DNA from: Salinilacihabitans rarus
Lineage (GTDB): Archaea; Halobacteriota; Halobacteria; Halobacteriales; Natrialbaceae
Assembly: GCF_024296665.1 (NCBI RefSeq)
Contig: NZ_CP100762.1
Span: 1,984,001 to 2,048,000 of the forward strand
Direction of reading: 5' to 3'
Length of the DNA: 64,000 nt
The first letter of the stretch is position 1. Each line of letters opens with the position of its first letter. The notes below the pieces were generated by a model that worked only from the letters and a program-made list of their open reading frames with translations, was not told the origin of the DNA and did no database searches. Shown piece by piece: positions 28,762 through 37,427 of the stretch. Both the position numbers and the translations under genes were made by a program.

Positions 28762-28819
28762 AGGCGGCGTTCGAAGTCCGGGGCCAAAATACCGTGGGCC
28801 GCGCGTGTGGCCGTTCGGT

Positions 28820-29605
28820 TCAACTCCGCAGCGACCCGCCGTCGATCGGCACCTCGGCGCCGGTGACGTAGCTCGCACGCGGACTCGAGAGGAACGCCAC
28901 GACCTCGCCGAGTTCGCGCGGGTCGCCGATCCGCTCCATCGGGATGTCGGCGGCCATCTCGGCCAGCCCCTCGTCGTAGTCGGCGTAGCTGCCGCGGGCG
29001 ACGCGCGCCTCGATCAGTTCCTCGATCCGCGGCGTCTCGATCGTCCCCGGGAGGACGGCGTTCGCGCGGATCTCCGGGGCGAACTCCCGGGAGAGCGTTT
29101 TGACGAGGCCGATCACGGCCCGCCGGACGGCGTTCGACAGCAGGAGGCCGTCGGCGACCTCCCGGACCGTCCGCGAGGTGATGCAGACGATGCTCCCGTC
29201 GTCGCTCTCGAGCAGGTGCGGGTGGGCCGACTCGACCGTCCAGACGACGCTCATCACGAGCAGGTCGTAGGCCTCGTACCACTGGCGCCCGCTGGTCTCG
29301 AGGAACGTCGTGCTCGGCGGGCCGCCCGCGCTCGTGACGAGGTGGTCGAGGCCGCCGAACGCCTCGACGGTCGCGTCGACGAGCGCGGCGACGTCGTCGG
29401 GATCGGTGAGGTCCGCCGGCACCGCCAGCACCTCGCCCGCCGCCTCGGCTTCGAGGCGGTCGCGTGCGTCGTCGAGTCGGTCCTCGTCGCGGCCGCAGAT
29501 GGTCACGTCAGCCCCCTCGCGCGCGAGGGCCGCGGCGCTCGCGAAGCCGAGGCCGCTCGAAGACGCCGTCACCAGCGCCGCGTTTCCGTCGAGTTCGAGG
29601 TCCAT
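28820..29605 (-). CDS. Short-chain dehydrogenase/reductase (SDR)
   Basis: 261 residues from the ATG at 29605. TASSSGLGFASA at about 12-23 is the cofactor loop and CGRDEDRLDDARDRL the following helix. SAGGPP stands where NNAG is usual, then CITSRTV carries the catalytic Ser region. The catalytic Tyr-x3-Lys is not obvious: LLLSNAVRRAVIGLVK occupies its place, so this may be an atypical SDR (beta-ketoacyl reductase-like or inactive). Not closely similar to the SDR at 19.7 kb. Confidence 0.85.
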   Translation of the reverse strand: MDLELDGNAALVTASSSGLGFASAAALAREGADVTICGRDEDRLDDARDRLEAEAAGEVLAVPADLTDPDDVAALVDATVEAFGGLDHLVTSAGGPPSTTFLETSGRQWYEAYDLLVMSVVWTVESAHPHLLESDDGSIVCITSRTVREVADGLLLSNAVRRAVIGLVKTLSREFAPEIRANAVLPGTIETPRIEELIEARVARGSYADYDEGLAEMAADIPMERIGDPRELGEVVAFLSSPRASYVTGAEVPIDGGSLRS

Positions 29606-29647
29606 GCGCGGGGCATCGGCGGCGGCCGACAAAGGTTCACCGACGGT

Positions 29648-30106
29648 TCACTCGGGTCGGCGCACCCGGACCGACCCCTCGGCGGTGACGCCGACGACCA
29701 GCGGTTCGGAGATCCGCCGGCCGCTGACGGCGTCGCCCGCGGCGTCGGTGACGATCTTCATGAGGTCGGGAGCCGTATGGTCGACTTTCACATCCTCCGC
29801 GTCGCAGGCGTCGTACACCTGCTGGGGGACGTCGTAGAGGTCGGTCCCCGCGGGGACGTGGACGCGCACTGGCGCGCGGAGCGCCTCGGCGAACGCGACG
29901 GTCTCGCGGGCTTTCGCGACGTTGTCCCTCGCGCTCCCCTCGATCGAGGAGACGTTCGCCCGCGAGGTGCCCAGCGCGTCGGCGATCGCCGCCTGCGACC
30001 GGTCGCGCTCGCGAAGCGCCAGTACCTGCGCCTGCCTGCGCGTGAGGACGCTCTCGTCGGGATCGAAGCCGATCTCTTCGAGCAGGGCGTCCACCTCGTC
30101 GATCAC
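29648..30106 (-). CDS. Tfx family DNA-binding protein
   Basis: 152 residues from a GTG at 30106. The HTH lies at about 20-50 (TRRQAQVLALRERDRSQAAIADALGTSRANVSSIE), as in Tfx of Methanothermobacter, which binds an operator near the fmdECB genes. The C-terminal half is a small alpha/beta domain (KVDHTAPDLMKIVTDAAG). A 13-codon reading frame starting at an upstream ATG ends on a TGA that overlaps the GTG start, which could serve translation coupling. Target genes unknown. Confidence 0.85.
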   Translation of the reverse strand: MIDEVDALLEEIGFDPDESVLTRRQAQVLALRERDRSQAAIADALGTSRANVSSIEGSARDNVAKARETVAFAEALRAPVRVHVPAGTDLYDVPQQVYDACDAEDVKVDHTAPDLMKIVTDAAGDAVSGRRISEPLVVGVTAEGSVRVRRPE

Positions 30107-30235
30107 GGCTCCACCCCGCCGCGGTCGGCGCTCGCGCTCATGGCCGAACGTAGGTGTCGGGGAGATCAAAGCTCCCACGGTCGGGCCACGCCCACGGGGA
30201 CGTCGGCGCGGCGGGCTGTCCACTCGCGGCGGGGA

Positions 30236-30715
30236 TCAGGTTCCCCAGAAGTTCTCGCGGCTGCCGAGGCGCTCGCGGCGGGATTTGCGGCCGTCGCCGC
30301 CCTCGTCGGCGTCGGCGTCGTCGACGGCGTCCGCGTCGGCCTCGTCGTCCGCGTCCGCGTCCTCGTCCTCGTCGTCGGGTTCCAGCGGCAGACGCTCGAT
30401 CTCCTCGGCGCGGGCGTGGTTGCTGTGTACCCGGGTGATCTCGACGCGGGCGCGGGCGTCGGGGAGGATGCCGTCGACCATGACGATGAAGCCGTCCTCG
30501 GTGCGGCCGACGCCGGCGCCGCTCTCGTGCATGTCCACGACGTCGACGACGACCTCCTCGCCCGGTTTTACGGGCTGGGTCTTCAGGTCCTCGATGGGCT
30601 GGTTGTAGTGGTTACACCACTCCTTGCCGCCGCGGTCGCCGTAGTGTTGACACCCCATTCCCGCGATCCGCTCGGAGAAACTGGGGCACTCGTCCGCGAG
30701 TGGACAGTCTGCCAT
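30236..30715 (-). CDS. TRAM-domain protein with four N-terminal cysteines
   Basis: 159 residues. C4, C10, C22 and C34 in the first 40 residues (CPLADEC...GCQHYGDRGGKEWC) could hold zinc or an iron-sulfur cluster. A TRAM RNA-binding domain follows at about 48-105 (VKPGEEVVVDVVDMHESGAGVGRTEDGFIVMVDG). The tail is a long Asp/Glu run ending in a basic segment. Single-TRAM proteins act as RNA chaperones in archaea; the cysteine module makes this a distinct subtype. Confidence 0.82.
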   Translation of the reverse strand: MADCPLADECPSFSERIAGMGCQHYGDRGGKEWCNHYNQPIEDLKTQPVKPGEEVVVDVVDMHESGAGVGRTEDGFIVMVDGILPDARARVEITRVHSNHARAEEIERLPLEPDDEDEDADADDEADADAVDDADADEGGDGRKSRRERLGSRENFWGT

Positions 30716-30838
30716 GGCGTGTGGTACTCGCGGAAGCGTTAAACAGCTTGCGTCTCGGGTGCGGGCCCGGAGACGGCCGGTCCGGTCGGAGCCGGGGTCG
30801 AATCAACCGTCCGTGCGTGAACCGCCGTTCCGAAAACG

Positions 30839-30844
30839 TTTACG
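30839..30844 (+). promoter_or_regulatory. TATA-like box of etfBA
   Basis: TTTACG after a CCGAAAACG BRE-like stretch, about 25 bases before the etfB ATG; predicts a leaderless transcript. Confidence 0.45.
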
Positions 30845-30865
30845 GGTCAGGCACCGCAATCGACA

Positions 30866-31657
30866 ATGATGAAAGTTCTCGTTACGGTCAAGGAGGTCGC
30901 GACCGTCGAAGACGAGTTCGAGATCGACGGCACCGCGATCGACGAGCGGTACCTCGGCGCCGACCTCAACGAGTGGGACGACTACGCCATCGAGGAGGCC
31001 GTCCAGCTCTCGGAGGACGGCGTCGTCGACGAGGTCGTGACGGTCACGATCGGCCCGGAAGACTGCGAGCAGACGATCCGGCAGGCGCTGGCGAAAGGCG
31101 CCGACCGCGCGATCCGCGTCTGGGACGACACGCTCGAAGGCGTCGACCTGCTCGACGTGGACGCGAAGACCGCCATCCTCGAGGCGGTCGTCGAGGAGGA
31201 AGCGCCCGACCTCGTGCTCTCGGGCGTCCAGTCCGGCGACGATAGCTGGGGCGCGACCGGCGTCTCGCTGGCCGAGTCGATCGACTTCCAGTGGGCCGCG
31301 GTCGTCAACGACCTCGACCACGACCTCGGGGACGTCGCCTCGGTCCGGCGCGAACTCGAGGGCGGCGTCGAGGAGCTGACCGACGTCGAACTGCCGGCCG
31401 TGTTGACGATCCAGACGGGGATCAACGAGCCCCGCTACGCCAGCCTGCGCGGCATCCGCATGGCCCAGCGCAAGGAACTCGCGACGAAGACGCTCGCCGA
31501 CCTCGGCGTCGACGAGAGCGCCGTCGAGGGCGCGGTCAGGCTCACCGATATGTACGAGCCCGAGTCCGAGACCGACGTGACCGTCTGGGAGGGCGGCGCC
31601 GAGGAGACCGCCGGGGAACTCGCTGAACTCCTCCGCGACAAGGGGGTGGTCGCATGA
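30866..31657 (+). CDS. etfB: Electron transfer flavoprotein, beta subunit
   Basis: 263 residues. Starts MMKVLVTVKEVATVEDEFEID (the second ATG at 30869 is equally possible) and contains the AMP/FAD-region VLSGVQSGDDSWGATGVSLAE and the family signature ELTDVELPAVLTIQTGINEPRYASLRGIRMAQRK. It forms a heterodimer with EtfA that shuttles electrons from acyl-CoA or other dehydrogenases. Overlaps etfA by four bases (ATGA). No fixCX genes are adjacent. Confidence 0.95.
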   Translation: MMKVLVTVKEVATVEDEFEIDGTAIDERYLGADLNEWDDYAIEEAVQLSEDGVVDEVVTVTIGPEDCEQTIRQALAKGADRAIRVWDDTLEGVDLLDVDAKTAILEAVVEEEAPDLVLSGVQSGDDSWGATGVSLAESIDFQWAAVVNDLDHDLGDVASVRRELEGGVEELTDVELPAVLTIQTGINEPRYASLRGIRMAQRKELATKTLADLGVDESAVEGAVRLTDMYEPESETDVTVWEGGAEETAGELAELLRDKGVVA

Positions 31658-32610
31658 GCGACATCTTGGCGATCGTCGACCACCGCCGCGGCGAACTGCG
31701 CGAGGTCAGCTACGAACTCGTCACCGCCGGCCGCGAACTCGCCGACGAGACCGGCGGCGACCTGCACCTCGCGGTGATCAGCGGCACCGTCGAGGCGTTC
31801 GCGGAGAAACTCGACCGCGAGGGCGTCGACGCCGTCCACACCGTCGACCACGGCGAGGAGTTCAACCACGACGTCTACGCCCAGACCGTCACCCAGCTGT
31901 ACGACGAACTCGCGCCGGAGTACGTGCTCGCGGCCAACAGCGTCAACGGGCTCGACTACGCCCCCGCGGTCGCGGCCGAACTCGACCTGCCGATCGTCAC
32001 CGACGTCGTCGACCTCGCGGTCGACGGCGAGAGCCTCGTCGCGACCCGCGAGATGTACGGCGGGAAAGTCGAGACGACGACCGAACTCGACGCCAACTCG
32101 GCGATCGTCACCATCCGCGAGGGCGAGTGGCCCGCCGCCGAAGGAACCGGCGACGCCGCGATCGAGGCGTTCGACGCCGAGATCGACGAGGACGCCATCG
32201 GCTCGACCGTCACCGGCTTCGAGGAGGTCGCCGCCGGCGACGTCGACATCACCGAGGCCGACGTGCTCGTCTCCATCGGCCGCGGCATCGAGGAGGAGGA
32301 GAACCTCGACATCGTCCGCGACCTCGCGGACGCGCTGGGCGCGACCCTCTCCTCGTCCCGGCCGATCGTCGACGCCGGCTGGCTGCCCGCGAGCCGGCAG
32401 GTCGGCCAGTCCGGGAAGGTCGTCACGCCCGACGTCTACATCGCGATCGGCATCTCCGGTGCCGTCCAGCACGTCGCCGGGATGAAGGGGTCGGACACGA
32501 TCGTCGCGATCAACACCGACCCGAACGCGCCGATCATGGACATCGCCGACTACGCCATCGTCGACGACCTCTTCGACGTCGTCCCGGCGCTCGCCGAGGA
32601 GTTCCAGTAG
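31654..32610 (+). CDS. etfA: Electron transfer flavoprotein, alpha subunit
   Basis: 318 residues. The N-terminal domain resembles EtfB. The C-terminal FAD domain is plain: SRPIVDAGWLPASRQVGQSGKVVTPDVYIAIGISGAVQHVAGM, then INTDPNAPIMDIADYAIVDDLFDVVPAL. Start ATGA overlaps the etfB stop. Electron donor and acceptor are not encoded nearby. Confidence 0.96.
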   Translation: MSDILAIVDHRRGELREVSYELVTAGRELADETGGDLHLAVISGTVEAFAEKLDREGVDAVHTVDHGEEFNHDVYAQTVTQLYDELAPEYVLAANSVNGLDYAPAVAAELDLPIVTDVVDLAVDGESLVATREMYGGKVETTTELDANSAIVTIREGEWPAAEGTGDAAIEAFDAEIDEDAIGSTVTGFEEVAAGDVDITEADVLVSIGRGIEEEENLDIVRDLADALGATLSSSRPIVDAGWLPASRQVGQSGKVVTPDVYIAIGISGAVQHVAGMKGSDTIVAINTDPNAPIMDIADYAIVDDLFDVVPALAEEFQ

Positions 32611-32625
32611 CGCCGCCCGCGGTAA

Positions 32626-32631
32626 TTTTTT
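32626..32631 (+). terminator. Probable T-tract terminator after etfA
   Basis: A run of six T in otherwise GC-rich sequence, 16 bases after the etfA stop. Archaeal termination often needs only such a T-tract. Confidence 0.35.
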
Positions 32632-32774
32632 CGCGTACGACCCACCCGGTAGCCGTCGGGTTCGCGCCGTCCACCCGAGCGAGGATTGCGATGACGAATC
32701 GGTGGTTGAATGGCACAATGTAACAACAATCACGGACAAATCATTATGAAATCTGAATGAAATTGCATTAAAAC

Positions 32775-32781
32775 TATATAT
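32775..32781 (+). promoter_or_regulatory. TATA box of the binding-protein/transducer operon
   Basis: TATATAT about 25 bases before the ATG at 32802, inside a markedly AT-rich 80-base stretch. The transcript should be leaderless. Confidence 0.55.
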
Positions 32782-32801
32782 GGGTGGGCGAACATGAAAA
32801 T

Positions 32802-34070
32802 ATGGACATTCAGCCGAATCGGAGACGAATGCTCTCGGGGCTCTGTGGCGTCGGGGTCGCCGGACTCGCCGGCTGTACCGACTCCGTGCCGGGGGGTGGA
32901 ACGATGGCGACCGACGACGGGGAGGAGATCGGCGGCACCGATCGAACGATCAAGATCGGAACGATGCTGCCGCTGAGCGGCCCCCGGAGCACGGTCGGGG
33001 AGTCGATCCGCGACGCCGCCGTGTTGCCGATCGAGCAGGTGAGAGACGAGGTCGCTCTCGAGATCGAACACGCGGGGGCGGACACGGAGAGCGACCCGGC
33101 GGCGGCGGTGCAGGCCGCCGCGTCGCTCGTCGACGAGGGGTATCCGATGGTGACCGGGCCGCTCGACTCCGACATCGTGTTGCAGGTGACCCAGCAGGTG
33201 TTGATCCCGTACCAGACCGTCTGTTGCTCGCCGGGAGCGACCACGCCGACGATCACGACGCTCAACGACGGCGGCCTCGTCTTTCGAACGGCCGTCTCGG
33301 ACTCGGTACAGGGGACCGTCCTCGCCGAGATCGCGGCGACCGACCTCGGAGGCGACAGCGCCGCCACGCTCTACGTGAACAACGACTACGGGTGGCAGCT
33401 GAGTCAGGCGTTCAGCCGCTCGTTCCGGGACGACCACGGGGGGACGATCACGGAACAGATCCCGATCGACGAGTCGGCGACGTCGTACGCGGCCGAACTC
33501 GACCGGGCGGCGGACGGCGACCCCGACGTGCTCGTCCTCGCCACCTACCCCGAGATGGGCGAGACGCTCTTCTCGGACCTCGGCGCGGAGTACGACGCCG
33601 ACGTCCTCGTCACCGACGGACTCCGCGAGGGCGACCTCCACGACCTCGTCGATCACTCGCTCGACGGGATCCGCGGAACCGCGCCGCTGATCGACGGGCC
33701 GGGAAGCGACGCGTTCGCCGACCTGTACGCGGACGCGTACGGCGCCGACCCCGGGCTGTTCGAGTCGAACGCGTACGACGCGAGCGCCGTGCTCCTGCTC
33801 GCGAACGCCTACGCCGGCCAGAACGACGGGCGGGCGATCCAGAGCGCCATCCGGGCGGTGACCAGCGGCGGCGGCGAGGAGGTCACCCCGGAGACGCTCG
33901 CCGAGGGCCTCGAACTCGCGGCGTCGGGGACGGCCGTCGAGTACCGGGGCGCGTCGAACGAGACGCGGTTCGACGAGAACGGCGACACCATGGACACCAC
34001 CTTCGAGTACTGGGAGTTCGACGAGAGCGCAGACGGCGGCATCGCCGAAATAGACCGGATCACCGCGTAA
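32802..34070 (+). CDS. Tat-type lipoprotein, branched-chain amino-acid-type binding protein (BasB/CosB-like)
   Basis: 422 residues from the ATG at 32802. The N terminus has twin arginines (QPNRRRMLSG), a short hydrophobic stretch and the lipobox LAGC at about 24-27, so it is exported by Tat and lipid-anchored. The rest is a type I periplasmic-binding-protein fold (IKIGTMLPLSGPRSTVGESIRDAAVLPIEQV...). No ABC permease follows. The next gene, one base on, is a chemotaxis transducer, the arrangement of BasB-BasT and CosB-CosT in Halobacterium. It probably captures a small ligand (amino acid-like) for taxis and not for uptake. Confidence 0.88.
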   Translation: MDIQPNRRRMLSGLCGVGVAGLAGCTDSVPGGGTMATDDGEEIGGTDRTIKIGTMLPLSGPRSTVGESIRDAAVLPIEQVRDEVALEIEHAGADTESDPAAAVQAAASLVDEGYPMVTGPLDSDIVLQVTQQVLIPYQTVCCSPGATTPTITTLNDGGLVFRTAVSDSVQGTVLAEIAATDLGGDSAATLYVNNDYGWQLSQAFSRSFRDDHGGTITEQIPIDESATSYAAELDRAADGDPDVLVLATYPEMGETLFSDLGAEYDADVLVTDGLREGDLHDLVDHSLDGIRGTAPLIDGPGSDAFADLYADAYGADPGLFESNAYDASAVLLLANAYAGQNDGRAIQSAIRAVTSGGGEEVTPETLAEGLELAASGTAVEYRGASNETRFDENGDTMDTTFEYWEFDESADGGIAEIDRITA

Positions 34071-34071
34071 C

Positions 34072-36534
34072 ATGATGTCGATTCTCACCAAACTGGCACC
34101 GTCGTTCGTCAGGCGACGATACCTCGCCAAGTTCGTGATCTCGATCCTGACCGTCGTGCTCGTGATCGGAGCCGTCGGGGCGGTCAGCTACGCCGAGATC
34201 GACGAGACGGTACGAAGCGACGCGAACGCGCAACTGGAGTCGACCGCCGAGATGCAGGCCGGCGAGATCAGCAGCTGGATGGAGTCGCTGTCCGTCCAGA
34301 CCCGCACGGCGTCGGCGTCGCCGATACTCGCCGAAGGCGACCCACAGGCGGTTCAGGGTCACCTCGTCGAGGAGCAGGCGCGGATGGGCGTCAACGTCCG
34401 GGCGATACACTACGTCGACACCGACTCGGGCGAGATCGTCACGAGTACGAACGCGGCCTACCGGGAGACGTCGTTCGACGACCTCGAGGAGCCGTGGGCC
34501 GACCGCGACTTCGACGAGGAGTTCGACCTCGACGAGGAGGTCTGGTACTCCGAGTCGGCCTACGAGTCGCCCACGCTCGGCGATCAGGTGATGGCGTTCG
34601 CCAGCCCGGTCACCGACCGCGACGACCGCGCCGTCGTCGTCATCGGCACGCTCGAGTACCAGATCGAACAGCTCCAGCAGGAGAACACGTCGGCGTCGAC
34701 CGTCATCCTCGACGCGGACGGCACCGACGTCTTCCAGACCGGCGAGACGACGGTCGACGACGTCGACGAGGGCGCACTCGAAGCGGCGCTCGGCGGCCGG
34801 CTCACCCGGGTGAGAGGCGACGACGCCGTGCAGGCGTACGTCCCCGTCAGCAACACGCAGTGGGTCGCCGTGACGAGCGTCCCGACCGAACAGGCCTACG
34901 GCGTCGCGGCGAGCGTCGGGACGAACGTCCTCGTGATGGTGCTCGTGAGCCTCACCGCGCTCAGTCTCGTCGGCGTCGTCCTCGGCCGCCAGACGGTCAG
35001 TCCGCTGACGACGCTGCGCGACCGAGCGGCGGAGATAGAAGACGGGAACCTCGACGTCGACCTCGAGACGAACCGCATCGACGAGATCGGGCGGCTGTTC
35101 GAGGCCTTCGACAGCATGCGCAACTCCCTGCGCGCACGGATCAAGGAGGCCAACGAGGCCCGACGCGAGGCCGAGACCGAGCGCGAGCAGTCCGAGCGGA
35201 TGACCCGCCACCTCGAGCAGAAAGCCGAGGAGTACCGCGGCGTCATGGAGGAGTGTGCCGACGGCGACCTCACCCGCCGGCTCGACCCCGAGAGCGAGAG
35301 CGAGGCGATGACCGACATCGCGCTGGCGTTCAACGAGATGGTCGACCAGCTAGAGGAGACCACCGACGAGGTCAAAGGCTTCGCGAACGAGGTCGCGACC
35401 GCCTCCGAGCAGGTGACCGCCAGCGCCGAGGAGGTCCGCGGCGCCTCACAGCAGGTCACCGAGTCGGTCCAGGAGATCTCAGACGGCGCCGAGCGCCAGA
35501 ACGAGAACCTCCAGGCGGTCAACTCCGAGATGGGCGGGCTGTCGACGACGACCGAGCAGATCGCCGCCTCCTCGAACGACGTGGCCGACCTCGCCGAGCG
35601 GACCGCCGAGACCGGCCGACAGGGTCGCGAGGCCGCCCGCGAGGCCATCGAGGGCATGCGCGAGATCGAAGACGAGTCCGCCGAGGCCGTCGAGGCGATC
35701 GAGGCCCTCGAGGCCGAGATGGACCAGATCGACGAACTCGTCGAGTTCATCTCCGAGGTCGCCCGCGAGACGAACATGCTGGCGCTGAACGCCAACATCG
35801 AGGCCTCGCGCAGCGGCGGTGGCGGCGACGACGACAACGGCGACGGCTTCTCGGTCGTCGCAAGCGAGGTCAAGGAACTGGCAGAGGACACGAAGGAGAC
35901 CGCCGAGGACATCGAGGAACGGCTCGAACGGATCGACGAGCGGACCGAGCGCACCGCGACCGAGGTCCAGCGGTCGGCCGAGCGCATCTCGACGCACGCC
36001 GACTCGGTGACGAGCGCGATGGAGGCGTTCGACGAGATCGCCGAGTACGCCGCCCAGACCAACGACGGCGTCCAGGAGATCTCGGCCGCCACCGAGGAGC
36101 AGGCCGCCGCGACCCAGGAGGTCGTCTCGATGGTCTCGACGGCGACGGACATCTCCGACCGGACCGCCGCCGAGGCCCAGAACGTCGCGGCCGCCGCCGA
36201 GGAGCAGACCTCCGCGCTCACCGAGGTCTCCCGGAGCGCGAGTTCGCTCGCCGACCGGGCGGTCTACCTCAGCGAGACCCTCGATCGGTTCGAGACCGAC
36301 CGCGACGGCGCCGCGCCGGTCGACCCCGAGTTCGAGGACGACGTCTCGTTCGGGGACGAGGACGGTTCCTTCGAACGCGAAGGTGACGACATCTCCTTCG
36401 AGAGCGAGAGCGAGGGCGTCTCCGTCGAAGGGGACGACGAGGGAGACGAGGCCGACGAAGACGGCGACGCCGCCGCCGACGACGCCTCGACGACCGACGA
36501 GCCGTTCAGCTTCGGCGGCGTCGACGACGAGTAG
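34072..36534 (+). CDS. Methyl-accepting chemotaxis transducer
   Basis: 820 residues. TM1 at about 20-38, an extracellular double-Cache-like sensor to about 283, TM2 at about 284-306 (NVLVMVLVSLTALSLVGVVLG), a HAMP after TM2 and a second HAMP-like helix pair, then the long signalling coiled coil. The hairpin tip ARETNMLALNANIEASR is at about 564-580. Directly after it SGGGGDDDNGDG replaces the usual short glycine turn. An acidic, low-complexity tail of about 70 residues ends the protein. Methylation sites are likely in the Glu/Gln-rich coils. Paired with the lipoprotein upstream. Confidence 0.95.
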   Translation: MMSILTKLAPSFVRRRYLAKFVISILTVVLVIGAVGAVSYAEIDETVRSDANAQLESTAEMQAGEISSWMESLSVQTRTASASPILAEGDPQAVQGHLVEEQARMGVNVRAIHYVDTDSGEIVTSTNAAYRETSFDDLEEPWADRDFDEEFDLDEEVWYSESAYESPTLGDQVMAFASPVTDRDDRAVVVIGTLEYQIEQLQQENTSASTVILDADGTDVFQTGETTVDDVDEGALEAALGGRLTRVRGDDAVQAYVPVSNTQWVAVTSVPTEQAYGVAASVGTNVLVMVLVSLTALSLVGVVLGRQTVSPLTTLRDRAAEIEDGNLDVDLETNRIDEIGRLFEAFDSMRNSLRARIKEANEARREAETEREQSERMTRHLEQKAEEYRGVMEECADGDLTRRLDPESESEAMTDIALAFNEMVDQLEETTDEVKGFANEVATASEQVTASAEEVRGASQQVTESVQEISDGAERQNENLQAVNSEMGGLSTTTEQIAASSNDVADLAERTAETGRQGREAAREAIEGMREIEDESAEAVEAIEALEAEMDQIDELVEFISEVARETNMLALNANIEASRSGGGGDDDNGDGFSVVASEVKELAEDTKETAEDIEERLERIDERTERTATEVQRSAERISTHADSVTSAMEAFDEIAEYAAQTNDGVQEISAATEEQAAATQEVVSMVSTATDISDRTAAEAQNVAAAAEEQTSALTEVSRSASSLADRAVYLSETLDRFETDRDGAAPVDPEFEDDVSFGDEDGSFEREGDDISFESESEGVSVEGDDEGDEADEDGDAAADDASTTDEPFSFGGVDDE

Positions 36535-36584
36535 CGAGTAGTCAACCGTCACCTACTTTTTCACCCTCTCCCTAGCCGTCGACA

Positions 36585-37427
36585 ATGGAGCTTCTCGAGC
36601 GCCGACGGGCGCTGATCGAGGAGCGTCTCGTCGAGGTCGTCGACGACGTCGAACCCGGGACGCTCAGCGCGGAAGTTCGCCACGTCACCCTCTCGGGGGG
36701 CAAGCGAGTGCGGCCGACGGTGACGCTGCTGGCCTGCGAGACGGTCGGCGGCACCGCCGAGGACGCCGTCGACTTCGGCGTCGGGATCGAACTCGTCCAC
36801 ACCGCGTCGCTGGTGGTCGACGACATCATCGACCGCTCGGCCCTGCGGCGGGGGACGACGAGCGCCTGGGCCGAGTACGGCTACGGGCCGGCGATCGTCA
36901 CCAGCGACGGCCTGCTGGGCGAGGCGTTCGCGCTCTTCTCGGCCGATCCGAACGCGACGCAGGTGGTCGCCGAGGCGATGGTCGAACTCGGCGTCGGCGA
37001 GGCGACCGAACTCGCCGCGAAACCCGAAACCGAAGACGAGTACATGACCCTCGCGCGCCGGAAGACGGGCGCGCTCTTTCGCGCCGCGGCCGAACTCGGC
37101 GCCATCGCCGCGGGGTCGGACGGCTTCACCGTCGAGGCCCTCGGCGAGTACGCCGAGCGCGTCGGCGTCGCCTTCCAGATCCGCGACGACGTGCTGGACG
37201 CCGTCGCCGACCCCGAGGCGCTGGGCAAGCCGACCGGCCACGACGCGGCCATGGAGCGGCCGTCGGTCGTCCAGGTGACGGACCTCACGCCCGCGGAGGC
37301 CAACGACCGCGCCCGCGCCGAGGCCGACCGCGCGATCGACGCGCTGGAGACGGTCGACGTCGTCGACGGCGAGGCCCGCGACTACCTCCTCGACCTCGCG
37401 GAGTTCGTCGTCGAGCGGGAACGTTAG
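36585..37427 (+). CDS. Short polyprenyl (isoprenyl diphosphate) synthase
   Basis: 280 residues. Class I trans-prenyltransferase with SGGKRVRPTVTLLAC at about 37-51, the first aspartate motif DDIID at about 79-83 with the RRG after it, and the second motif DDVLD near residue 200. It is shorter than classical GGPP synthases (about 320-350) and its second motif is DDVLD and not DDxxD followed by the usual FQxxDDxLD context intact. It would make C20 or C25 chains for archaeal lipids or quinones, or be a divergent paralogue. Stop overlaps the convergent DUF373 gene. Confidence 0.85.
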   Translation: MELLERRRALIEERLVEVVDDVEPGTLSAEVRHVTLSGGKRVRPTVTLLACETVGGTAEDAVDFGVGIELVHTASLVVDDIIDRSALRRGTTSAWAEYGYGPAIVTSDGLLGEAFALFSADPNATQVVAEAMVELGVGEATELAAKPETEDEYMTLARRKTGALFRAAAELGAIAAGSDGFTVEALGEYAERVGVAFQIRDDVLDAVADPEALGKPTGHDAAMERPSVVQVTDLTPAEANDRARAEADRAIDALETVDVVDGEARDYLLDLAEFVVERER

